A stretch of DNA of 34,664 nt, taken from positions 1,484,329-1,518,992 of the forward strand of contig BFEA01000141.1 in the NCBI GenBank assembly GCA_003427395.1, in the 5' to 3' direction. The DNA is from Chara braunii (Eukaryota > Streptophyta > Charophyceae > Charales > Characeae). Below the pieces are notes generated by a model, which was given only the letters and a program-made list of their open reading frames with translations, was not told the DNA's origin and made no database searches. Within the stretch, counting starts at the first letter, position 1. Each line of letters starts with the position of its first letter. The translations under genes and the position numbers were made by a program. Of the stretch, positions 19,065-28,963 are shown one piece after another.

Positions 19065-19195
19065 CTGTTACAAATACACAGGTCGCAGGTTCAACTCTCG
19101 GGGTCTACATGGATACTGTACACAGGTAGGGCAAGGTCTAGGGATCGAACCTTGGGATCTGCATCTGCTACTGCTAAGAGGTGAAAACCGTTTCA

Positions 19196-20640
19196 ATAAT
19201 GAGACCGGAAGCACTGAGACAGTCTATTTTCAGAAAACCTTGCATCCTGAATGAGGGAGGAAAACCATGGCCACTATCAAAGGCAGAAAACAAATTAAGA
19301 AGTCGGTTGGAACAGGGAGTATGACAGATCAAGCACGTATGGGATAACAGCCTGGACTCCCGGAGAAGAGAAAAGTATCAAGTACCTAAGAAGGGAGCTG
19401 AAAGGAATTCACAACCCGCAGGACAACCTTAGAAAGATTCAGGAGAGCAAACCCTTGCGGTGGTTCCAGCTGCTAAAAGCGCCACACGAAAATGGCAAGA
19501 GGGAGACTGGGCCTCCAAGAGAGTGCGCAAAAGAGTCCAGGAAATCTTTGCCACCTGCAAGGAGGAAATATGACACACTGACACAGGGAGCAGGTCACAT
19601 TTAGCATCTACACCCTGCAAGGATGAGGATCTACGAGGAAAATAGACAAGTCTCCTAGGGCCGAGGTCACCCTGACACTGTGATACTTCCAAGGGATTAG
19701 AGTGATTGACCGGAAACATAAGCAAGGCATGTCTGCCGATATGTCAGTACAGGATTTGGAAATTGACCCAGAAGAGTGATATTGGGCATGGGGAAGGGAC
19801 GCCCTAGGGCGTAACAAGCACTTTACCTTAGCGGCATATAACAGGATAATGAGTATTGATGACTCAATAAGTCCGCAAAATGTGGGAGAAAATACTAGAT
19901 AAAATCGCAGACAAGCAATGGAATGGAATAGGGGGAATCATCCAAGCAAGGTTGACAGAGAAACCTGCCATACTCTGGCTCTTGGTGTATCAGGCGGTCC
20001 CAGTGTGTGTTTGGTTGAACCAGAGGAAGGAACTACGGTCAGAGAAGGCACCACGGTGCAGGGTCTGTAAAAGCCAGCAAAAAGAGGACCCGACACACCG
20101 TTCATAGCGAGTACGCAAAAGTTAGCAATACGGGACCACATCAACGAAGCATGGTTAGTGGAACAAGCACAACTTCTGAAAGCAACACACGCAGACTCGT
20201 CACGATTCTCACATACCAGGATACAGGAACTCCATTCCAAAAATGGTTCTGTAACCACCTTGTTGGCAATATGGAGGGGTCAATCATCAATGTCAAGCCA
20301 CACCGCCTATCGCTGGAGAGCACCTCTCCACAATAAAGGAAAAAAAGGGGACCCCGAGGGAATAGCAGTTTGGAAGGCTGGCTGCAGAGCATTCAAAAGC
20401 ACGCTGACAAGTGAGAAGGGCTACTTATACCCTTAGTCCAACAGCACATGGGGCAGACGTGAAAGTGATCAAATTGTGTCTCGAATACCAGTTCGGTGAA
20501 GGACGCAGAAACATTCGGGGAAGCCAAAACCCAAGAAGACGGAAGATAGAGAAGGATACAACAGGCGATATTGGTGGCAGGGGAAATGGGACAATCAATC
20601 CATAGGTCAGCTGATCAGTGAACCGGGAGGAAATAGAAAG
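19196..20640 (+). pseudogene. Degenerate fragment of a second LINE (ORF2 carboxy end)
   Basis: No long frame survives, but plus-strand pieces read like the end of a LINE ORF2: EEYWAWGRDALGRNKHFTLA near 19770-19830; VWEKILDKIADKQWNGIGG-like sequence near 19880-19935; AILWLLVYQAVPVCVWLNQR near 19968-20027; CRVCKSQQKED near 20056-20090 (zf-RVT-like Cys pair); then DHINEAWLVEQAQLLKATH near 20133-20190. It is not obviously the same family as the LINE at 1-8152. Stops occur every 30-80 codons. The assignment is by motif shape only and is tentative. Confidence 0.4.
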
Positions 20641-20649
20641 GTTAAAGGG

Positions 20650-21184
20650 ACAAGCAGGTTAGCGCCAACTACACACAAGCCACCCTGCTGCACAAGTGCG
20701 AGCGGGCTGCATTAATGCTGGCCAGAGGCCGCACACGAGCGCACGAGGTGAGAGGGGCGCTGCAGTGGCAGCAGGTGCACGGCGGCCATAGCCAAGCTGC
20801 CGGGGCGCATGCTGGTTTGGAGATGGTGGTCGTTGGGTGTCGGGGACGCATGCTGTGGAGGAGACAGGGGGTGAGGAGGGAGAGAAGAGGCACGCACCTG
20901 GTGTATGCTGTCAGCCTACATTGGCGACATCGTCACATACATTGGTCTTCAGCTTGGACTGACTCATGTTGCATATTCGTAGTGGAGGCTAGTATAGTTG
21001 CTGAGTAGAGTAGGCTGGGTGCTCTGGTTTGTGCCAATTAAGAAGAGTGACATTGGATACTATGTTGGTGTGGCGAGAGTGTCAACATTGACATTTGAGT
21101 TCATTGTATTGCTCTTATTTGGCGGGTATCTCAGTGCATTGTGTTTTCTGCTTGGTACATCACTATCTGGTCTAAAGCGTGATA
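20650..21184 (+). repeat. Left part of an older LTR related to LTR B
   Basis: Several stretches match LTR B in the same order: GGCCATAGCCAAGCTGC (compare GCAGCCATAGCCAAGCTGC), CACCTGGTG, CGTAGTGGAGGCTAG (compare CGTAGTGTAGGCTAG) and CACTATCTGG. After 21184 the match would continue at 30266, on the other side of element B. The left end is not defined. Confidence 0.5.
21181..21184. repeat. Target-site duplication of element B, left (GATA)
   Basis: GATA directly before TGAGAGGCC; GATA recurs at 30266-30269 directly after the 3' LTR. Four bases are short but fit the two LTR ends exactly. Confidence 0.6.
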
Positions 21185-22352
21185 TGAGAGGCCACTGCCT
21201 CTATGAGCCCCGTAAGGCCCCATTTTTGAAGCCCATCGGCCGCCCTAAGTGAAGGCAGGCTCGACGAGGCCCTAAGGGCCCTTTTCTGGCCACCATGCAA
21301 CTCAGGGAAATTCAGGCAGTTGTGCAGCGCCAGTTGGTTGAGTGAACCCAGGCCCTGGGCCGCCTGTGTGAATGTATGTGAAGCAGGCCCTGGGCTGGAT
21401 ACGGGTACCGGGCCAAACACAGCCCAAAGGCAGTTGGGCACATGCAACCACCTCAGGCCCAAGGCCTGTTCTCGATGTGCTGGGACTCAGGCTACCGGGG
21501 CCTACTGGAAGCTTCCTGGGACTGGACGCAGGCAGGCCACTTCAATATAGCGAAGGGCCTGCCTCCTCATTCGGCATTCGGGTGCTGGCTGCATGCTGCG
21601 CAATCGCTGCTGCGCTATTTTGCTGGCTGGCGCCTACGCTCTCACGGGCGAGCAGGGAAGGAGCACACAGCCCAAAGGCAGTTGGGCACATGCAACCACC
21701 TCAGGCCCAAGGCCTGTTCTCGATGTGCTGGGCCTCAGGCTACCGGGGCCTACTGGAAGCTTCCTGGGACTGGACGCAGGCAGGCCACTTCGATATAGCA
21801 AAGGGCCTGCCTCCTCATTCGGCATTCGGGTGGTGGCTGCATGCTGCGCAATCGCTGCTGCGCTATTTTGCTGGCTGGCGCCTACGTTCTCACGGGGAGC
21901 AGGGAAGGAGCACGCAGCCATAGCCGAGCTGCGCTGCTGTAAGCTGGGTGAGGCGCAGGGTGGTCCTTGGGTGCTAGTGGCATCTGTGTGTTGGGGAACG
22001 AGGTTGTGAGTGTGGTGAGAGACATACCTGGTGCTGGAAGCGTGCGACATTGGTCGCCATATGCTCGTACTTCGGGATTGCTGTTGACGTCATCTTTCGG
22101 CATCGTAGTGTAGGCTAGATAGGATCTGCCACATGTAGTCTGGGCGCCGAGCGCCAGATAGGATATCAACTCTGGTTCTTCGTTGATGATGATGGGACTA
22201 TTTCAGCATTGTCAATTATGAACTCTTGGTGCGTTCTTATTAGGTGAATCTCGTGATGCAATTCTGCTGTTGGTTCGAGGTCAAGACTATCTGGACTCAT
22301 ATGTATGGTGCTGTTTGAGTGCTGAGGTTCCCTATTGCTCATCTTCCTTGCA
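21185..22352 (+). repeat. Element B 5' LTR (1168 bp)
   Basis: Begins TGAGAGGCCACTGCCTC and ends CATCTTCCTTGCA. It contains a direct duplication of 248 bp (AGCCCAAAGGCAGTTGGGCA at 21421 and 21669), which explains why it is about 250 bp longer than the 3' LTR. Confidence 0.9.
21421..21916 (+). repeat. 248-bp tandem duplication unique to the 5' LTR of B
   Basis: The two units are nearly identical (CTGGGACTCAGG against CTGGGCCTCAGG and a few others). The 3' LTR has only one unit (from 29585). Confidence 0.85.
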
Positions 22353-22354
22353 AT

Positions 22355-22369
22355 TTGGTATCGGAGCTG
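22355..22369 (+). promoter_or_regulatory. Element B primer binding site (iMet-like)
   Basis: TTGGTATCGGAGCTG begins two bases after the LTR terminal CA; 11 of 12 positions agree with TGGTATCAGAGC. Confidence 0.8.
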
Positions 22370-23694
22370 TGGTTCAATTGCGCTCATCTGGCGCTTGTCT
22401 TCTGCCTTATTCTGTACATACATGCGGTCTGCTGGGCGAGTTTGGCCGTAAGTGGTGTGTAGTGAGGAGGGTGGGGACGAGTGGTAGGCTACCCAGGTGG
22501 TGAGGGGTATCGCCTGGAAGGCTACGTGGTGTGTATATTGGGTGTTTACAGTGTGATGAGAACTATCTGGTGGTTGATTGATGCTGAGGTGGAACAGCGA
22601 GATAATGCTGGTTGTGCCGATGCAGTGACTGGTCATCGCAATCTCCATCAGGTCATCTGGTGAGAATATCTGTGGTTGGGGGCAGCTATATTGAGGTACG
22701 TTGCTCTTAACCTTATCTACCCTCTTCGACACTTCTTACCGTGAGGTTGTGTGTCCCATCTTGAGAGTCCTCTCATGTGCGGTGTCGTGTGAGCTCAATC
22801 TTGAGAGTCGGCATACTTCCTGTGGAGCATCTGGAAGGAGACGGCGTTGCTTTCTGAAGGGCCCTGGACGAAGCACTGGGTCACGGTCACCATGCCAACC
22901 CACCGGGAGTAGAGCACGCATGCTTTGCTGCGTTGTCCTTGTCTGCTTGCTGCGCTCATAGATGGGTATTGTTGGGCAGGCCAGCCCTACGGCCGGCGTC
23001 TATAAATAAACACGGGTAGGGGATATCACTGGCTGTGATCGTCGTCCTGCTTCGACATAAAATAAATCCTGATGTCACTTGGGGGCGGACGTTAAAATGC
23101 CTCTTGATCAGCCAGTGATGTAAGGCTCGCGGCACGCCGAGGGTAAATATACGTGCAAGGCTGGCCAGCTCAACAACTGCTCGGGGCACAGGGGTGGGCA
23201 GCATGCACACCTTTAGTCACGCATGCTACGGGATTGCTCAGGAACGCTGACGTCAAGTGACAATCAAGTGGGGATTGGGGAACAGGGTAGATTCCAGGTG
23301 ATCAGTTTGTGTTAGATCCCATACTGTGAACGGACCTTGTCAAATGATATTATTTTTATTTTGATTAGTTAGATGGACTGCCATTGACATCTGACGGACA
23401 GCATTAGTTAGAACAATTTCTTGTTCATGGTGCATCTGTTTGCGGATTAGTCAAACTAAAAATAGTGTCGTTTGTAGAAATCTGGACTTACCTATTAGAT
23501 CCCGAATGTATCTGCTCCGGAATAGCCACCAATTAAGTATTTATTTATTTTAAATTGGTTTGTGCACTCTGTTGCGGTAGGCATCTTGAATGACCTAGTG
23601 TAGACGGTGCACAATGCTGTAGCATATGGGCAACCAGGAGGACACTGGAGAGGACAACCGGATATTGTGATCGGCAAGGCGCCCAGTAGCCCAT
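22370..23694 (+). other. Element B leader, non-coding
   Basis: About 1.3 kb without a convincing gene. It contains a TATAAATA motif at 23001-23008 and an 11-bp inverted repeat (ATCACTGGCTG at 23025-23035, CAGCCAGTGAT at 23109-23119) spanning about 95 bp. These could be part of packaging/dimerisation structure or of an internal promoter; neither can be decided here. Confidence 0.5.
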
Positions 23695-24099
23695 TTGGCA
23701 TTAGGACCAGAGGGCGACAAACATCTGTTCCGCCAGCTTAGGGAGAGGCAGCGGCAGCAGAGGAGAGCTAGAGCAGCCGAGGCCAGCAGGGCTTTAGCTA
23801 GCGAGGCCGCTGCTACAGCAGCCATGGCCACTTCCGCTACCGTCACCTCTGCACAGCAGACTTCCCAGGGCAGCAGTTCAGTTATCGTCGGGTTAACGGT
23901 CGCGCAGACCATGAGTCAGTCCACTGCCATGATGGCAAGCCAGGCTTTAGTGTTGACTCCAGAGGATGTCGCCATCCAGCAGGCGGCCCCGCAGGAGGCA
24001 CAGCTACAACGGACATTAGGACAGATAAAAGCGGAGAAGGAGAAGGTGATCAGAAGAAGAGCTAGGATGCAGCGGAGAGGGGCAAACATAGAGGAGTAA
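23695..24099 (+). CDS. Element B upstream ORF, Ala/Gln-rich (unknown)
   Basis: An open frame of about 134 codons, rich in Ala, Arg and Gln with coiled-coil-like stretches (LRERQRQQRRARAAEASRAL; LGQIKAEKEKVIRRRARMQR). It ends with TAA at 24097-24099, six bases before the ATG of the next frame and in the same phase. It may be the amino part of Gag cut by a stop, or a separate small ORF. No ATG is obvious at its left end. Function unknown. Confidence 0.5.
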   Translation: MALGPEGDKHLFRQLRERQRQQRRARAAEASRALASEAAATAAMATSATVTSAQQTSQGSSSVIVGLTVAQTMSQSTAMMASQALVLTPEDVAIQQAAPQEAQLQRTLGQIKAEKEKVIRRRARMQRRGANIEE

Positions 24100-24105
24100 G
24101 AGACG

Positions 24106-25204
24106 ATGGACCTGACGAACATGGATGATGATGTGAGGGTAGTTAGGAAGGCCCTGCTAGGAGTAATAGAGATGCAGGAGCATCAGACTACCATCCTTCA
24201 GGATATCCAACAAAGCCTAGCCGTATTGGCAGGGCGTGTTCAGGCAGCACCATCACCGCTAGGGCCTGGTGCCTGGCCCGTGGCATATCCTCCTCTTTCT
24301 GTCCCACCGGTGACTGGGGTATCCCCATACGTAGCCCCGTCAACGGTCGCAATCGTTTCCTTGGGCATGCCGCTTTCCAGAGGGTTATCAGCAGGTCCTA
24401 GTGTACATGTTCCAATACAGTCAGTGGTCACCCAAACTACGTCGCAGGTTGCCATTAGTGGGCAACCAGTTGTCTCACAGCCTGTGCAGCCGCAGGGTTC
24501 TCAGCCCCAGCAGCAACAGGTACAGCAAGCTATTCCCCAGAGTCCACAGCCTGGCCAGCTGCAGGGACAACCTCAATGGGTTCCAAAGACCGCCATAATC
24601 ACGCCTAAGCCTTTTACAGGCGACAAGCGAGGCGAAGACCTTGACACGTGGTTGAGGTCTGTGCCGGTCTATGTCAGGTGCAAGCTTACCTTGCCGCATG
24701 AGGAAGTGCTTGTGGCTGCATCCCATCTGGAGGGTAGTGCAGCAAGATGGTTGAGCAGTCTGGTGCAGCTACAGCGATATGGTCATGACTTCCGCGCTTG
24801 GGCAGTGAGCCAAAAGCTGGGTGACTTTCTCAAGTTAGTGGAAGAGAGGTGGCATGATCCTCAGGAGGCTCAAAAGGCCACTGATGCGATCCCGAGTCTG
24901 AGCGCTCGATCGTTCAAGTCAGTTAGGGAGGCCACAGACGCAGTAGAGCGTCTGATTTGTGTCCCCTGGGGTTCGCTATGACCCCCAAGTCTTACTGACA
25001 ACTTACCTGAGGTGTCTGCCGAACCCAATCAGGAATCAGTTAGCAGTTGAGGCTAACATCCACATGCACAACTTTCCCTCGTTTAGCAAGAAGGCCCTAG
25101 ACCTTGAAGCTAAGATAGGGCATGGACATAACCCAACGACGGACGGGAGAAAGAAGACCCTGCCCCCAACTGGAAAGCCAACGATGGTTCAACCATCGAG
25201 TTAA
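24106..25204 (+). pseudogene. Element B Gag capsid region
   Basis: ATG at 24106 opens 291 codons: an amino helix (MQEHQTTILQDIQQSLAVLA), a Pro/Gln/Val-rich linker, then the capsid part with KPFTGDKRGEDLDTWLRSV, AASHLEGSAARWLSSL and FLKLVEERWHDPQ, classic Ty3/gypsy Gag motifs. A +1-type frameshift near 24965 moves the frame to 24959-25204 (TYLRCLPNPIRNQLAVEA, FSKKALDLEAKI). It ends at a stop at 25202. Gag forms the virus-like particle. Confidence 0.8.
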
Positions 25205-25392
25205 ACGACGACCCCTAGTCAGGAGTAGGTGCATAGGCAAGTGGCGAGACTTCAGAGGGTGGAGTAGTCGCCACTGTAACTCAGCAAAAAGGTAAGGGGA
25301 CCAGTAGACGCCGAGGGGGCTCCCGGTCTAGGAGTCAAGTCGACCCCAATGCTCCTCCATGGGAGACAACGGGTCTTTCAAACGACGTTTGA

Positions 25393-25500
25393 AGAGATCG
25401 GTGGAACCGACAGGCCTGCATCCGTTGTGGCCAATACAGCCATAACCAGTTCAAATGTAGGAACAAGAAGGTCACTGAGAAGATCCCGCCTACTATGGGG
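25393..25500 (+). pseudogene. Element B nucleocapsid zinc knuckle
   Basis: RQACIRCGQYSHNQFKC encodes a CX2CX4HX4C knuckle (first Cys codon 25417, last 25456-25458). A TGA stop lies just before it in frame (25390-25392), so it is no longer joined to the capsid frame. Confidence 0.7.
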
Positions 25501-25786
25501 CAAGCGGTAGGATCCTCTGCCCCCATAGGCAGCAATGTTGCCACTTCGTCAAGCACTACTCCGGGAAACACGTCAGGCCAGTAGGAATAGTAGTTCCTAC
25601 TAGGGTCGAGGTGGTGGAGACACCCTCGCCATCTCGCAATATGGCCCAAGCTACTAACTCCCCTGTCGTCCCGCAAACACATTCAGACCTGTCGACCCTC
25701 TGTTCGATGAATGTGTTTGGATCCTTGGGGGAGCTAAAGGAGTGGTCTAGATCAGACCCACTAGCTTCTTCGACGACTTTGGTGAG

Positions 25787-26241
25787 ATGTTCGGCAGCGA
25801 GATAGTCGTAGGCAGTCGCAAGACCGGGGCCTATTATGACACTTGCTCAACGAGGAATTTTATTAGTCGTGCGTGCGTTGAGAGGCTGCGCTTACAGGAA
25901 CGAGTGCAGCGCCTGAGTCGACATGTGGAGTCGACCTGTGCCAACAAACAATGCATGGTAGTTAATGACTACCTTCAGGACGTTGAGTGCCTGTTCCCAT
26001 ACGTGGGAGGGGAATTGAGGCATTGTGTCTCATTCCTAGTGTGATCTCCCCATGGATATACTGTTAGGTATGTACTACCTCTCGGTTGCACAGCCCCAGT
26101 TTAACAACCGAAAAGTGGTCAAACACACTTTGCCAGGTGGAGGGACCGCCAGATTACATAAGTTTAAGGCTAGTAGTCTGATTGAGTCCTACGGGTGCAT
26201 GTGTGCGGCCGCGTTCTACAATTACTATAAGCAAAACCAGG
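25787..26241 (+). pseudogene. Element B protease, active site altered
   Basis: The frame 25787-26044 reads GAYYDTCSTRNFISRACVERL, where the retropepsin active site should be D-T/S-G; the Gly is replaced by Cys. A TGA at 26042-26044 breaks the frame just before MDILLGMYYL (26052 on), the usual exit of this domain. Loss of the Gly would be expected to disable the enzyme. Confidence 0.7.
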
Positions 26242-26247
26242 AGGAGG

Positions 26248-26670
26248 GTATGTATCTAGTTTATGTCTCTGCTGCAGGCGAGCCGGTGAAAATGCCGCCG
26301 GAGATAGAGGGAGTAGTTGCCAAGTACCCTGATCTATTCGAAGAGCCGACAAGGGTTGTAGAGAGGGAGGTCGTCCACGCGATAGAGATTATCCCAGGGT
26401 CTAGCATCCCGAAGCGTAGAATCTAGTTTATGTCAAATAGATCAGGGTACTTGGCAACTACTCCCTCTACAATTACTATAAGGGTATGTATCTAGTTTAT
26501 GTCTCTACTGCAGGCGAGCCGGTGAAAATGCCGCCGGAGATAGAGGGAGTAGTTGCTAAGTACCGTGATCTATTTGAAGAGCCGACAGGGGTTGTAGAGA
26601 GGGAGGTCGTCCACGCGATAGAGATTATCCCAGGGTCTAGCATCCCGAAGGGTAGAATCTATCGGATGTC
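26248..26670 (+). repeat. Direct duplication with an inverted 33-nt piece in the PR-RT linker
   Basis: The stretch GGTATGTATCTAGTTTATGT and the next ~175 bp (26248-26424) are repeated from 26483. Between the copies, 26436-26468 is the exact reverse complement of 26306-26338 (33 nt), followed by ACAATTACTATAAG, a copy of 26217-26230. The first copy ends in a stop (AGAATCTAG), so the active pol frame starts in the second. Confidence 0.9.
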
Positions 26671-28963
26671 TCCAGGCGAGCTTGATGAGCTTCACCGACA
26701 ACTGAAGGAACTCATAGAGAAGGGTTGGATCCGACCGAGTGTCTCTCCTTACGGATCTCCCGTACTATTTGTACCAAAGAAGGAGGGTACACTTAGAATG
26801 TGCATTGACTATAGGGACCTCAATGCCATCACTGTAAAGAACAGAGAGCCCCTACCGCGCATCGATGATCTGCTTGATAGAGTGCAAGGGTGCCGGTACT
26901 TCAGCAAGATAGATCTGAAGTCCGGGTACCATCAGATTGCAATCCGGCCCGAGGATCAACACAAAACCGCCTTTCAGACCAGTTACGGTCTGTACGAGTT
27001 TGTGGTGATGCCTTTCGGCCTTTGCAATGCTCCTGGCACCTTTCAGCACGCTATGAATCGTATATTCCATGACTACTTGGATAAGTTTGTCATCGTGTAC
27101 CTCGATGACGTACTTATTTTTAGTAAGACTGTCGAGGAGCATGTTGCACATTTGGACAAAGTCCTCAGCCTCCTGCGACAACACAAGTTCAAAATCAACG
27201 ATGAGAAGTGCGAGTTTGGCCGCACTCGTGTCTTGTACTTGGGTCATGAGGTATCCGCGGAACGGTTGAAGCCCGATGACGCGAAGGTGGCCTGCATTCG
27301 TGATTGGCCACGTCCTCAGTCTGTGACTGAGATGAAATCTTCCTTAGGGATGACCGGCTACTATAGGACCTTTGTAAAGAACTATAGCATAGTGGCCGCC
27401 CCTTTGATTGATCTGACCCGCCTTGACACCCCATGGGAGTGGACAGACGAGTGCGAGGCTGCTTTCAGACATCTTAAGCATGCATTGACGCACTACGAGG
27501 TCTTGAAACTTCCTGATCCTGACAAGCCATTTGTAGTCACCATGGATGCCAGCCAATATGGCATTGGCACCGTGCTTGCACAACAGGAGGGGCCAAAGTT
27601 GAGGCCAGTCGAGTACATGTCGAAGAAAATGTCGTCTCGGAAGTTGGCAAAATCCACCTATGAGAAGGAACTCTACGCCGTGTACAAGGCTCTGACACAT
27701 TGGAGACATTATCTCCTTGGGAGGTTCTTTATCCTCAAGACTGATCATCAGACCTTGAGATGGATGAGAACTCTGCCGTTACTTTCTGATGCTTTGAAGC
27801 GTTGGATCGAAGTCATTGAGCAGTATGACTTCGACCCTCAGTATCTAAAAGGGGAGTACAACAAGGTTGTTGATGCCTTGTCGCGTAGACCTGACTTCTC
27901 AGGTGCGTTAATTACTGAGTTCGATCTGAAGGACGATGTTACTCGCTCTTTGGTGAAAGCCTATCAAGAGTTTATGTCTGAGATCATACGCAAACTTCAG
28001 GCGAAGGACAAGAAGACTTCTGTCGAGTTTGAGTTGGTCAATCGCTTGTTGTTTCTTGAGAAGGCAGGGAATAAACGACTGTGTATTCCTAATAGCAAGT
28101 CTTTGCGTAGTTTGTTTTTAGGTGAGTGCCATGATGCCACCGGACATTTTGGGTATAAGAAGACTGCAGCCAATCTGCTGCAGCAACTCTGGTGGCCCAC
28201 AATGATGCGAGATGCCCAGCTGTACGTGGAGACTTGTCAAGAGTGTCAGCGAGACAAGCCACATACTCGGGCTCCTCTTGGGCTCCTGAAGCCCCTTCCG
28301 ATTCCGGAAAGGCCAGGTGAGAACCTGTCCATGGACTTCATGGATACGCTGGTCACCAGCAAGAGCGGCATGAGACACATCTTCATCATCATGGATAGGT
28401 TTAGCAAATATGCTAGGTTGATAACCATGTCAGAGTCAGCAACGACCGAGTACATCATCAGATTGTTTAAAGAGAACTGGGTTAGGGATTTTGGTCTGCC
28501 CAAGTCCATAGTCAGTGACAGGGATGTTCGTTTCACCAGTGAGCTGTGGAAGGCCGCTGCTGCTGAACAGGGGACACCGTTGCAAATGACTTATGGGAAT
28601 CACCCAGAGGCCAATGGTCAAGCCGAGCAACTGAACCGCGTTGTACAACACCTGTTCAGGCATTACATTAAGCCCCTGACCTTCAAGCCTAGATTGCCCT
28701 TAGACTTTCTTCTGCCTGAGAATCAGTCAACTACTGCACCGGGCACCTTAGAATTTGCCTATAGGTATGAACAAAAAATGCAGCAGGCGATAGAACAGAT
28801 GCAAAAGGCACAGGCGACAATGATCAACTCTGTCCTTCTACTTTTCAGGTTGGGGATAGGGTTTGGGTTAAGTCCTCAGAACTGGGATAAGAGCATGGGT
28901 TTCCCGCAAACTCATGCCCCAGTACTTTGGGCCCTGGGAAGTGTTGGATGTTGTTGGGACTGA
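26486..28963 (+). CDS. Element B Pol: reverse transcriptase, RNase H, integrase (825 codons open)
   Basis: Long open frame without stops. [65 protein letters not shown] and YLDD at residues 205-208. RNase H: MDASQYGIG from residue 353, TYEKELYAVYKALTHWRHYL, TDHQTLRWM and VDALSRR. Integrase: zinc finger from His549 (HDATGHFGYKK) to CQECQ (Cys584, Cys587); catalytic Asp617, Asp678 (VSDRD) and Glu714 (NGQAEQ) with DX35E spacing. All catalytic residues are present. After residue ~730 about 25 residues seem missing (no AYNNSVH-like block), and a frameshift near 28845 spoils the last ~40 residues. ATG 26486 lies within the duplicated linker and is not the natural Pol start. Confidence 0.9.
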   Translation: MYLVYVSTAGEPVKMPPEIEGVVAKYRDLFEEPTGVVEREVVHAIEIIPGSSIPKGRIYRMSPGELDELHRQLKELIEKGWIRPSVSPYGSPVLFVPKKEGTLRMCIDYRDLNAITVKNREPLPRIDDLLDRVQGCRYFSKIDLKSGYHQIAIRPEDQHKTAFQTSYGLYEFVVMPFGLCNAPGTFQHAMNRIFHDYLDKFVIVYLDDVLIFSKTVEEHVAHLDKVLSLLRQHKFKINDEKCEFGRTRVLYLGHEVSAERLKPDDAKVACIRDWPRPQSVTEMKSSLGMTGYYRTFVKNYSIVAAPLIDLTRLDTPWEWTDECEAAFRHLKHALTHYEVLKLPDPDKPFVVTMDASQYGIGTVLAQQEGPKLRPVEYMSKKMSSRKLAKSTYEKELYAVYKALTHWRHYLLGRFFILKTDHQTLRWMRTLPLLSDALKRWIEVIEQYDFDPQYLKGEYNKVVDALSRRPDFSGALITEFDLKDDVTRSLVKAYQEFMSEIIRKLQAKDKKTSVEFELVNRLLFLEKAGNKRLCIPNSKSLRSLFLGECHDATGHFGYKKTAANLLQQLWWPTMMRDAQLYVETCQECQRDKPHTRAPLGLLKPLPIPERPGENLSMDFMDTLVTSKSGMRHIFIIMDRFSKYARLITMSESATTEYIIRLFKENWVRDFGLPKSIVSDRDVRFTSELWKAAAAEQGTPLQMTYGNHPEANGQAEQLNRVVQHLFRHYIKPLTFKPRLPLDFLLPENQSTTAPGTLEFAYRYEQKMQQAIEQMQKAQATMINSVLLLFRLGIGFGLSPQNWDKSMGFPQTHAPVLWALGSVGCCWD

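Larger units (their letters stand above)
11675..19195 (-). mobile_element. Ty3/gypsy LTR retrotransposon 'element A', minus strand, decayed
   Basis: Read on the minus strand the order is 5' LTR (19195 to 17777), PBS, leader with an assembly gap, gag, zinc knuckle, protease, RT, RNase H, integrase, chromodomain-like tail, purine-rich tract and a truncated 3' LTR (12200 to 11675). RT-RH-INT order defines Ty3/gypsy. The two LTR copies share the exact outer/inner boundary TGAAACGGTTTTCACC (starting at 19195 and at 12200). Frameshifts separate almost every domain. The outer end of the 3' LTR is lost, so no target duplication can be tested. Confidence 0.85.
17777..19195 (-). repeat. Element A 5' LTR (1419 bp), internally expanded
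   Basis: Begins on the minus strand at 19195 (TGAAACGG) and ends at 17777 (...ATTGCA) just before the PBS. From the match to the poly(A)-tailed copy at 4716-5040 the parts can be proposed as U3 19195-18175, R 18174-17870 and U5 17869-17777. A TATA-like TATAAAT lies at 18182-18188. The LTR contains a 407-bp duplication (units starting at 18078 and 18485), a 35-bp tandem pair (18571 and 18606) and a 77-bp tandem (from 18874), none of which is in the 3' LTR. Confidence 0.75.

Noticed and set aside
19077-19160. Possible tRNA genes from GGTTCAACTC and GGTTCGATCC motifs
   Set aside because: B-box-like motifs occur but no acceptor stem or anticodon arm can be formed around them.
20669-20893. Minus-strand frame with MRPRHPTTTISKPA
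   Set aside because: Overlaps the older LTR remnant and is low-complexity.
21372-22009. Several overlapping long frames on both strands
   Set aside because: They follow the 248-bp repeat in the GC-rich LTR of element B; similar frames appear in the 3' LTR, so they are repeat shadows.
23001-23008. TATAAATA as a host promoter
   Set aside because: It sits in the leader of element B with no gene start nearby other than gag 700 bp away; kept only as a note.
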